Source of the DNA: Clitoria ternatea
Taxonomy: Eukaryota > Streptophyta > Magnoliopsida > Fabales > Fabaceae
Direction of reading: 5' to 3'
Assembly (NCBI GenBank): GCA_037962975.1
Contig: CM075672.1
Span: 55,126,501 to 55,190,500 of the forward strand
Length of the DNA: 64,000 bases
Part shown: piece after piece, positions 1 to 10,400 of the stretch
Position numbering within the stretch: position 1 is the first letter of the stretch
Layout of the letters: each line of letters starts with the position of its first letter
Made by a program: the position numbers and the translations under genes
The notes under the pieces: model-generated
Databases searched by the model: none
Told to the model about the DNA's origin: nothing
Seen by the model: the letters and a program-made list of their open reading frames with translations, nothing else

Positions 1-12
1 TCTCCCCACCTT
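1..12 (-). other. Polypurine tract of element A
   Basis: On the minus strand this reads AAGGTGGGGAGA, the same position and style as the tracts next to the 3' LTRs of B (7403-7414) and C (28511-28522). It would prime plus-strand DNA synthesis. The LTR it should abut begins immediately left of the window, so this call rests on the analogy. Confidence 0.55.
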
Positions 13-3000
13 CAAGGAATTTTGTCCTCGAAATTCAAGTATGAACCTACCTCAATAAACAGCTTGGCATTCACTATATACCAAACAAATCATTTACATA
101 CCAATACTTTCCAAGTATTCACCGACTACCAAATCCAGTCAGCACAGATTCACTTCTCAAGTAGTTACTAACCACACAACATGAAATTCCAAGACACCAT
201 ACTCTTAACACCTTCCACTCGGAAGTGTCACCAATTGGCTCGAAAATCACCCACTCGGTTATTCACAATTCCACATCACTCGGCAACTCTTTCACTTGCC
301 CATTATTTTAATACTTAACCACATACTCATCTATTCAGATTCAAATCCTCACCTTGCTCGGAGCAATCCAATAGACTCAAGCCATTCCCATAAGCAGTTA
401 CAGTCTCATTTGCTGACCTATGAACTGTTGCATCCAACTTATAGGATGACGTCTCATTCCTATAGGGTTACAACAGTTGCATCAAGTCAATGCAAAATGT
501 ACACTGCCACAATACCTATGGCATGAAGAGTCACACTGGAACAGCATCCTCGCATTCTATTTCACTCATACCAACCCAAAATCACTCAGATAATGCCAAC
601 CTACATGAAAATTAATGGCAATTCTTACCATTTTATAAGTAATACATCCGAATCACTACCACCATTAGGCACCATCAGTGATGCATCCTATGCCAACAGT
701 CAGCAAACACTAATCATCCTCACAATAAAATACATATCACCAATAGATTTCCGACTCATTCAAGGCATATTTCCAGTCCCTATACTTATTCTAGTGCAAT
801 CCTCATTATAATAATCATCAAATACCAACCACACTTACCATAAAATGGCATAATAACAATCGATTTCCAGTACAAACCGAGTAAATACCTCTTATTTAAT
901 CCTAGTTATCACAAAATCATAGTCAATCAGCCAACCAATCCCTCAATTCACCATTCATCACTAGCCATCAATTAATTTAAGCCTAGAAATTTATTAAATT
1001 CTCTTAGATATACCACTCGGTTTTCAATATGATTCTCAATCATAACCATAGGTTTCTATATTGGCAACTTTCTTCACTGAGTATAAACACATTCCACTAG
1101 TCGGATATATAATCACCATAATATCATTTTCATTATCCCCATATCCAGTACCAAGGTGTACTCGGATTTCAACCTTAAGACACTTCAAATCTCACAATCC
1201 ACATGATCAATCAGATTCTCTGACTCGGAATCCCAAGGGTTACTAAATACCCCCACAACATCCAATTATCACCGAGTCAAAATCAACACAGAGTCTAGTT
1301 TCACAAGGTTTAACAGTATAAGATTATACAGAATCCAATCGGGTTACTACACCTTATGAGTCATAATTCAACCAACCACTCACTCGGTTTTTCAATCACA
1401 AAACCGAGACAGTACCCAAACTAACAGGTACATCACCATATCAATCCTCATAACATCCAATCATACATAATTATGCTCAACCAATTGGGTTACCACACTT
1501 TGTGGCCCAGTACTTAATCCAATCATCTACTCTGTTTTCACAATTCAAACCAAAATATAATTCCAACCAAGCAGGCATCAGGTTTTACATTCAATCACCT
1601 ATCCCATATTAAAATCCTCACATCATGAGGTTTCCCAACATTACTCACCCAGCCAACTTAGCAGGTAAATTTGAATCCATTCACAATCATGACTCTGCCA
1701 TGAATCATTAGCATGGTATACACCAGAATTTAAATCAATTAACACAGTTTTAATACTTATGAGAACTTCACTATCATTAATTAATCCATCACTCGGTTTT
1801 AGCACATTAGAACCGAGACACAAATCCAACATAACATATACCTGATTTCACATTTATACATTCATGATCGTATTCAAATTCTTGAATTAGGAATCTACCG
1901 TAAATCATCTTAATCATATATATATATATATATATTAATCAAGCAGAGTTCTCATGCCAAGGGTATAAATCATCATTTAAGAAATAGCACGGTCAAACAT
2001 TCATAATCCGAATTCAAAACACTAGGGAATTCCTTCATTAACATTTTCACATATTTCATTATTAAAGTATCACAATAGCATACCAACTTCACGAATCGCA
2101 ATTCGTATCATAAATAAGCACAACATATACGTAATTGCTAACACTGTCACTTTGCCACTTATCCACAAGAGCATTCATAATTATTATCATCAGTAATTTA
2201 CTAAGGTCTCACTCAATACCTCCTCGCAAGGGGTTTCTCCACACTCGTGGTCATCCCATCTCAAATGCCATGGTCTTTAAACAAATGCATATGTCAACCG
2301 TGTAATGCATATGCAACGGATCCGATTTCATATCACGGGTGATCGTAACCACCATAATCAATCAATCATAATCATGGGTTTCCCACCTCGCAAGGGGTAC
2401 TCCCTCTGGCAACCTCGCAAGGTGCTTCTCGTGATCGCAACCACGTTCAATATTTCATATAGGTTTCCCTCCTCGCAAGGGGTACTCCCGCCTCATGATC
2501 GCAACCATGGGCATCATAGGTGCTCGCAAGCCCTTTATCATATCAATTACCAAGTGATCGCAACCACTGGCTCATCATCATACAATGGTCCCCGCAGGGC
2601 CTTTCACATTCTGTAATCAGGTGATCGCAACCACCATTACCATATCATATCATCATCACATTGGTTTCCCGTCTCGCAAGAGGTACTCCCTTCATAGAAT
2701 CCCGCAGGATCTTTCATCATTGTGATCGCAACCACATAATATCAATGCTATGCCATGCCATGAATGCAATGCAATAATGCATATGCTCAACAATAACCTC
2801 GCAAGGATATCTCACCCTCTCAATCAGGGGTATATTATATATTTTAGTTTATCATCAATGGCGTATAAATATTCACAAGGCCCCTCAAGGCACATCATTC
2901 AAATAATTGGCATTCAATGGCCACAAACACCACTCATAATAATCCACACATGGATATCATAGGCATAGCAAACATAACAATATCAATCCACATATAAAAT

Positions 3001-3449
3001 CATTCGAGGCATATTCACCATTTACATATTTGGCAATCATCATTGCCTTACACACATACAAGTCAACTACTTGTATCCACCGCTAGAATGTCATAATATT
3101 TCTTTTTATCTATCAATATCCTCATATATTTTCATTGGGGATTTCCAACCCAACACAAGAGTATCATAATAATTATCCATCAATCCATATACATAAATCC
3201 TAGTCAATTAATCCGACTTCCACAAATATAAAGACACAACATTATGTCACTTCATTCCTCAAATCAACCTTCACAGCAGTAGTATCTTTCACTACTGTCC
3301 CAGCAAAGCACATAGGCATACAGCCATACAAACTATGCATAAGCATGCATCAAACCAATAAAATACCACCAGCAGTAATGACAACTGGTCATCATACATT
3401 CAACCGCTTACACTCGGTAAGCATATCTTGGCCATGAACCTCTTAGTCT
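13..3449 (-). other. Non-coding internal domain of element A
   Basis: No frame in this 3.4-kb stretch resembles gag, protease, reverse transcriptase, RNase H or integrase on either strand; the open frames are short and of odd composition. About 215-1420 carries scattered CACTCGG/CCGAGTG words. About 2080-2960 carries interspersed copies of GTGATCGCAACCAC and CCTCGCAAGGGGTACTCCC, which recur in solo LTR D (about 19910-20830) and, inverted, in the 3' LTR of C (about 30090-30390). A short TA microsatellite lies at about 1917-1935. Carrying sequence that other elements hold inside their LTRs suggests mosaic origin. Confidence 0.65.
2210..2735 (-). repeat. Interspersed short repeats (GTGATCGCAACCAC / CCTCGCAAGGGG) in element A
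   Basis: GTGATCGCAACCAC or one-base variants occur near 2340, 2430, 2495, 2553, 2621 and 2721, alternating with CCTCGCAAGGGGTACTCCC and CCCGCAGG. The order and spacing are closely matched at 20040-20560 in D. No function is known to me. Confidence 0.7.
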
Positions 3450-3461
3450 GCTCTAATACCA
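3450..3461 (-). other. Primer-binding site of element A (tRNA-iMet type)
   Basis: The minus strand reads TGGTATTAGAGC, one base off the canonical plant initiator-methionine PBS TGGTATCAGAGC. It sits three bases from the LTR start at 3465, the same geometry as in element B. It would anneal the tRNA primer for minus-strand cDNA synthesis. The C-to-T change (read on the minus strand) is an expected kind of decay. Confidence 0.75.
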
Positions 3462-3634
3462 GAATGTGACACCCTAATTTTAGGGGAAAAATTTTCACGA
3501 ATTAATTAGAAAATATCCTGGATCCATAATAAAAACACTCCCTTATATAAAGATAAGAGAGCTGGCCCCATGGCCAAGCAGAAAAAGACAGGGAAGGCAA
3601 GGGAATTAAAACCATTCACACGGAATCACCAACA

Positions 3635-3808
3635 GCGCCTGAGCGAACCACATTACAGCGCGCACTCGCTCAAGCGAGATCCCAATCCGCTTGAGTGAGA
3701 CCAACCAACTCGCTCGGGCGAACCACCATTCGCTTAAGCGAAACCGAATACGAAAGCCTTCCCAAACAACATACTCGCTGAGCGAGGAATCACTCGCTGA
3801 AGCGAGAA
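3635..3808. repeat. CGCYYRRGCG palindrome cluster, LTR A (U5 side)
   Basis: Several copies of the palindrome or close variants occur here, for example CGCTCAAGCG at 3667-3676, plus CGCTCGGGCG and CGCTTAAGCG, each flanked by T/C on the left and A/G on the right. The cluster sits within about 350 bp of the LTR's 3' end as transcribed from the minus strand. Confidence 0.8.
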
Positions 3809-4786
3809 GTCACTCGGCATTCTATCACTCGGAAAACCGAGACATTCACTCACTCGGATTTCCATAAGTCCTCTTTTGCTCGGATATTATCCAATCAAAC
3901 CACTCGGTATAATTCAACCTCGAGTCACTCGGTAAACATCAACCATTTAGCTCTCGGCATAACAGAACTCCCTTACTCAGAGAGTACATAGATTTCCTCT
4001 CGGCCATAAATCACTCAGTTTAAGCATTCTTAACCAACTCATCAACAGAGTGGTATTCCACTCGGTAACTAATATCATTGCCGACCAATACTCGTTCGGC
4101 CACACACTCGGCATTCATGCCTATTCTCACTCGGATAATACCTTAACCATTCATTGCTCAGAAATAGTCTACACAATCATGTCCACTCGGAATAATCCAA
4201 ACTTCTCAACACTCAGAGGAATTTCCCAAGTATTTCGCTCGGACATATGAATTACTTAACCACTCAGGGAAACCAATAAGTCAAGTCCCACTCGGACTCA
4301 TTCTATACTTAAACACTGAGACCATATATTACCCTATTCACTCGGAATAGGTCCCCACATTCACTCGGGATACATTCATAATTCATACGCTTAGAATATA
4401 ACCAATCTGAGTCATTACAACAACACTCCTCTTGGAAGAGGATCACTCGGATTTCCACTCAGATTACTCAAATCATTCCCCACTCGGGGTTTACCCATGT
4501 TTTCCATTCGGAAAAGGCTGCACACATAGCCTTACTCGGAAGAAGATCAAGCCTACATACTCGGAATAATCATAAGCCTCAACATAAAGACCAGTTCTCA
4601 CCATACCATCCCACTCGGAATTTATCAACTTAGCATCATTCATACAACATCACTTCCTAGTCGGTGAGAAGCATCAAATCAACATAAATCACTTGTATAG
4701 ATATCTTCTCTAATTCCAAGTCCGACTACTACTGCAGCAATACACTTCCACCGATTCATAACCATGCTATCAACATAACATATATG

Positions 4787-4791
4787 TATAT
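4787..4791. other. Target-site duplication TATAT, left copy (element B)
   Basis: TATAT directly precedes the LTR start TGTAACACCC at 4792 and matches the five bases after the other LTR at 14770-14774. A 5-bp duplication is normal for Ty3/gypsy integrases. Confidence 0.9.
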
Positions 4792-4988
4792 TGTAACACC
4801 CTAATTATTTGCAACTAATAAATCCCCAAAATATGAGAAAATTTTTCACCAAAACAGTCACGTAACATCTGATGTAGAAGGAAGCAGGCAATGGGGAAAA
4901 GCTAAGAACATTCACGCGCATAAAGCAACCTACAGGGAAGCTAAAGACTGAGCCGTTTCAATGGGTTTATCGTAATACACCAATACTA

Positions 4989-5668
4989 GGGCGGATTGCA
5001 CAACACCGTTTGTTCGCTTAGACGGGGTCTTACACCGTCCAGGCGGAGTATGGTAATACAGCAGCGGATAGAAGAAATTTCGCACCGAGGCTTCCCTTCG
5101 AGAAAATACTGGTCACTTAACAGAAGGAATGGATAAGGGAAATATGTTAATACATCCACACGCGTAGCATTTGGTGGAAAGGCGAAGTTGGAATCATTCT
5201 ACTTGGCTAGGCGGGGTATATGTATCTTGGGCGGGCTGTCCTAGTTACTTGGGCGAGGTATGACACCACCTAAACGAAATCTACATAACGCCTCCTTAAC
5301 ACAACCACAAGGTAATTTCCTCCATCGAGTATGGACAAGGGTTCACTAAGTAAATCCTCACACTCGCCTTTCACTTAGAAAAATGAGAAGTTATAGGGTA
5401 CATAACGTTAGTAGGTTGTGGAGAAAGGAAGAGTTTGAACCTATTCCGCCCAACTCAACTAATTATGACAACGCCTGGGCGGACTTAGCCATACGCCCAA
5501 ATCCGGGGTCAACATCGGGGTCCGGATTGCGTTAGTATCACCACGGATAGGAAAGGATAATGGTCGATATTTCGCTCTGGTAAATACTCGCTTCAGCGTG
5601 AGTTCTCGCGCTTGGGCGGATTGCTACCATACTTCAGGCGGGGTACGACTCCGCCCAACGTATCCGAC
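4989..5668. repeat. GC-rich palindrome cluster in 3' LTR of B
   Basis: It contains CGCCTGGGCG (5472-5481), CGCTTGGGCG (5609-5618) and many half-sites such as GGGCGG and CCGCCC. The same block recurs at 12356-13035. It lies in the transcribed leader (R/U5), downstream of the TATA box. Confidence 0.7.
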
Positions 5669-7168
5669 ATGAGCCTTTCCTAAGACAATTCTCGGTTCGT
5701 TCGGACTTAACTATAACCTGCTCAATCAAACTGTCCCTGCTTATCTATTAAAGCATAATTATAAAACAAGACAGCACTTAACATCACACACACAAAACCA
5801 TACATCCATATGTACATAAGAGTGTATATTAATATTTACAAATGCAAAATCAAACTTCTTCTTGTTCATAAGGTTCTATTCATTCACAAAAACATTAACA
5901 TCCGGTATGAGCTAGTCCGGGCTTTATCTAACAACGCCTCAATTAAACCTTCGAATTGCGTCAGCACTCCGCCCAGCATTCCAGCTCTGATTCTGATTCT
6001 CCTCACGAGAGACATTCACTGAAAATTGCCACTGCAGGGGTGAGCTTTTACATGTATAATGATACTCACAGACTCGGTATCAGCGTCAGTACACGCTCCT
6101 GCTATCATTCAACCTTTCTCAAGTAACCAAGTTCATACAATTCAAACAACATTCATGATACGCATAATTCACAGAGTTTATTCCACATCTAAATATATAT
6201 TCATGCATTCAAAAGTCATACACATGCACATATACAGATTTATACATCACCACAATCAACCTTACTTCTACATGCATGTCTGCGGATCCGACTCGGGAAA
6301 AGACTCTCAGTTACAGCCCCCTTTTTCTTTTGGCCCCTCGTCCCTCAGCTCTTACCAGGTGGCACCGGCCCCCCACGGCGTCTCGAGACTCACTTCTCTA
6401 GCTCCAACGGCTACCACGAGCCCTATTGGGATCTAGCCAGGGTTGGTAACTGGAAGTCATTTCCCTTGGGGTTCTTGACCTTCCATGGGTCACCCCACTC
6501 TTACTCATGCAACTAACACATTTATCATTACACATCATCGCGCCATGAACACATTACCGTAGTCGTCAAGTAAGAACGGATATCTCCCATTATTCATCAT
6601 CATTCAGTCAATCGCACCAGCGCATGATACAGTCGATCATCAGACTAACAACATTGAGCAATTCAATTAAGAACATGCACATACACATTTTTCACAGAGA
6701 CAACAAAATAGATCCATCATTATCATCCACGAGCAAACTACGCCATCGTCACGAAAATCACTATCAAAATCTCAAATCATGCATCAGTTCTAATGAAATC
6801 ATAAAAACATGCACACACACACACACTTGGCAGTACGTTCATCCGGTACCGTTCTTAGACCATGCATTCGACATGCAAGCGCCCCCTACCTTAAGAAGAC
6901 TCCTCAGAAACCTTTTCCGCTCTTGTCGTTGGGTCCGATGTCCTTCTCCTGGTTCGTCCGGTCTTCTTTGGCTTTGTCGTATTCTGCGCCTGATTCTGGA
7001 ATGGGGTGTGGTCCGTTCTTCAGTACTGGAATCAAGATCTCCAGGAGCGAAGAGTGAGAGAAGAGAAGAAGAAGAAAGATGAAGACGAAGAGAGAAAACA
7101 GAGGATGAGGTGACGGAGAAGAGAGTCTGAAGAATTGGCAAAAGTGTTCATCACTAAAGGCTCACGAC

Positions 7169-7182
7169 ATATATATATATAA
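7169..7182 (-). promoter_or_regulatory. TATA box, 3' LTR of element B
   Basis: A run of alternating TA on the minus strand is followed, 30-150 bases downstream, by a CT-rich leader typical of plant transcript starts. No transcript start can be read from sequence alone. Confidence 0.6.
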
Positions 7183-7402
7183 GTGTACATGTGCATGCGC
7201 ACAGCAAAAGCAAGAGTGGGATGGGAGAGTGCGTGCCCGTCAGTCACGCGCACTCCACCTCATCCCCTGTCCGCCACCATTTTAATATTTTAATGGCTTA
7301 AACTCACTTAGTTAAATGCACTTAACAGTTATTTCTAGTTGAAATCAAGTCTTAATGGTTCATTCTTTATTCAGCATTAAATTTTAAAACGGGGATGTTA
7401 CA

Positions 7403-7414
7403 GTTCTCCCCCAC
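7403..7414 (-). other. Polypurine tract of element B
   Basis: The minus strand reads GTGGGGGAGAAC immediately before the 3' LTR start (TGTAACATCCCC). It is the expected plus-strand primer site. The same sequence stands at 34523-34534 in element E. Confidence 0.85.
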
Positions 7415-7439
7415 TGAAAAGGAATTTCGTCCCCGAAAT

Positions 7440-10400
7440 TCAGTTGGTACTTACGTAGGTAAACAATTCGGGGTACTGCTGTCGCATGGCGTCTTCGCGC
7501 TCCCACGTATAGGAGGTGATTTTGCCTTGCTGCCACTCCACCTTAACCAGCCTTACGTTCTTGTTTCTTAAGCGTTTTACCGATTGATCCACGATTCCAA
7601 CCGGTGTAGTCACAGCGGTTAGGTCTTCCTTGATCTCTACCTCGTCGTCAGGCATCGTGTGGCTGGGGTCATGCAAATACTTCCTTAGTTGAGACACATG
7701 AAAAACGTTGTGTAATCGGGACAAGTGAATTGGTAACGCGAGGCGGTATGCCACGGGGCCAATCCGTTCTACTACCTCATAAGGTCCGATGTAGCGAGGG
7801 CTTAACTTCCCACTTTTTAAGGCTCGTCCAACTCCTTTACTCGGAGAGGTTCTCAGAAACACTCGATCTCCGACTTGAAATTCCAATGGCTTGATGCGTT
7901 TGTCATGGTAGCTCTTCTGCCTGTCTTGTGATGCTTTCATCTTCTCCCTTATCACTCGGATCTGTTCTGTGGTTTGCTTCACGATGTCTGGTCCCAGTAA
8001 TAGACTTTCACCCGTTTCCGACCAGCAGAGCGGGGTTCGGCATCTACGCCCATATAATGCCTCGTAAGGTGCCATGCCAATGCTGTGATGATGGCTGTTG
8101 TTGTATGTAAACTCGATCAAGGGAAGATACTGCTCCCAGTCCCCACCGTACTCTAACACACACGCTCTCAATAAGTCTTCTAGACTCTGAATCGTTCGCT
8201 CGGATTGTCCATCCGATTGGGGGTGGTAGGCAGAACTAAGCCAAAGCTTCGTTCCCAGTTCTTGATGCAGGCTGGTCCAAAACCTGGACGTAAATCTGGG
8301 ATCCCTATCTGAGACGATGGAAGTAGGTATGCCATGCAGTCGAATAACTTCTTGAATGTAGATTCGCGCCAACCTATGCAATGGGTACTTCATATTTACA
8401 GATAGGAAGTGTGCACTCTTCGTCAATCTATCAACAATAACCCAAATGGCATCATGGCCCGCTCGGTTCCTGGGTAATCCCATGATAAAATCCATCGCAA
8501 TTGAGTCCCATTTCCACACGGGGATTTCCAGAGGCTGCATTGCACCGTATGGTTTTTGGTGCTCTATCTTCGATTTCTGGCAAGTGATACACCGGGCCAC
8601 GTACTCCGCCACATCCTTCTTTAGTCCGGGCCACCAAAACTGTCTCCTCAAGTCGTGGTACATCTTCGTGGTTCCGGGGTGAATGCTGAGTAGGCTTTTG
8701 TGGGCTTCATCAAGCACCATTCTCCTCAATCTTCCTTCACTTGGTATGTATATTCTGTTCCTCACCTGGAAGATCCCGTCTGACCCTTCTGCCAAGGATA
8801 AATCCTTTCCTTTAGCCTGAATTTCCTTCATTTTAGCTAGGTAAGAGTCCGCCTGTTGCTGTTCGTACACGGATTTTAAGAATTCATTGGCAATCCTCAA
8901 CGTACCGATTGTCATCTTCTGAGAGGAAGGGGTGCCAACATGCAAGTTCATGTCTCGGAACCGCTCCAACAACTCAACTTCTTTTGCCATCATGGCTGCT
9001 ATGTGGAGGGATTTTCGGCTCAATGCGTCTGCTACGACATTTGCCTTACCGGGGTGGTATTTCAACTCGAAATCATAGTCCTTCAAAAACTCAATCCACC
9101 TTCTCTGCCTCATGTTCAGCTCCTTTTGGTCGAATAGGTATTTGAGGCTCTTATGATCGCTGTACACTTCAAATTTGGATCCGTACAAGTAATGCCTCCA
9201 GATTTTCAATGCAAAAACTACTGCTGCCAACTCCAAGTCATGGGTCGGATAATGTTGTTCGTGGGGTCTCAATTGTCGAGAGGCATATGCTATCACCCGA
9301 TCTTTCTGCATGAGTACACATCCTAATCCGAGTCCGGACGCGTCACAATAGACCACGAAGCTTTCTCGTAACTCCGGTAATGCTAACACCGGAGCAGTTG
9401 TCAACTTATTCTTCAGCTCTTGGAAGCTGCTCTCACACTCCGGACTCCACACAAAAGGAACGTTCTTCCGAGTCAATTTAGTCAGAGGTAATGCCAACTT
9501 AGAAAAACCTTCGATGAACCTTCTATAATAACCTGCCAAGCCCATAAAACTCCTTATTTCCGAGATCGACTTGGGCCTTTCCCATGCCATTACAGCAGCT
9601 ACCTTCGTAGGATCCACCGAGACGCCTCGCTTGGAGATAACATGCCCGAGGAAGTGGATCTCATCCATCCAAAATTCGCACTTTGAAAGCTTTGCAAACA
9701 ATTGCTTCTCCTTCAACACTTGGAGTACCGCCCTGAGATGTCCTTCATGCTCCTCAGATGTCTTAGAATAAACTAGAATATCATCGATGAAAACAACAAC
9801 AAACCGATCTAAGAAGGAATGGAATATGCTGTTCATGTAATTCATGAAAACAGCAGGGGCGTTCGTCACACCGAACGGCATCACTACATACTCATAGTGA
9901 CCATACCTAGTCCTAAAGGCAGTTTTAGGAATGTCCGAGTCCTTCACTCGGATTTGGTGATATCCCGATCGTAAGTCGATTTTTGAGAAGACTGAGGCTC
10001 CACGCAGCTGGTCAATTAAATCATCAATTCTAGGCAGTGGGTATCGATTCTTGATTGTGAGTTTGTTGAGCTGTCGATAATCTATACAAAGTCTCAAGCT
10101 GCCATCCTTCTTCTTAACAAGTAGCACAGGTGCGCCCCATGGTGACACGCTTGGTCTAATGAACTGCTTCTCAAGTAACTCATCCACTTGTTTCTTCAAC
10201 TCGACCAATTCAGTTGAGGACATTCTGTAGGGTGCACTGGAGACCGGTTCGGCTCCAGGGATCAAGTCTATAGAGAATTCAACTTCTCTATGGGGAGGTA
10301 CACTCGGGACGTCCTCTGGGAACACTTCTGGGAATTCGCAGACAACCGGAATTTCGTTCACTAGGGGCTCATTCTCATCTTTGGTTAGGCAAAGCATCAT

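Larger units (their letters stand above)
4792..7402 (-). repeat. 3' LTR of element B
   Basis: It begins TGTAACACCC and ends GATGTTACA (plus-strand reading), 2611 bp. On the minus strand it has about 220 bp of U3 before a TATA box at 7169-7182, then a pyrimidine-rich leader. A donor-like AAG/GTAGGG lies at 6889, a CTCACCCC motif with CAG acceptor-like sites at about 6019-6033, and GC-rich palindromes at 4989-5668. The short open frames inside (for example 6624-7082) recur identically in the other LTR and look fortuitous. Confidence 0.95.

Noticed and set aside
1917..1935. TA-repeat near 1917 as a TATA box for A
   Set aside because: It is a short microsatellite in the element's interior, not within an LTR and without a CT-rich leader.
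6624..7082. 152-codon frame, repeated identically at 13991-14449
   Set aside because: It runs through the promoter and leader of LTR B on the opposite strand to transcription; identical copies follow from LTR identity, not selection.
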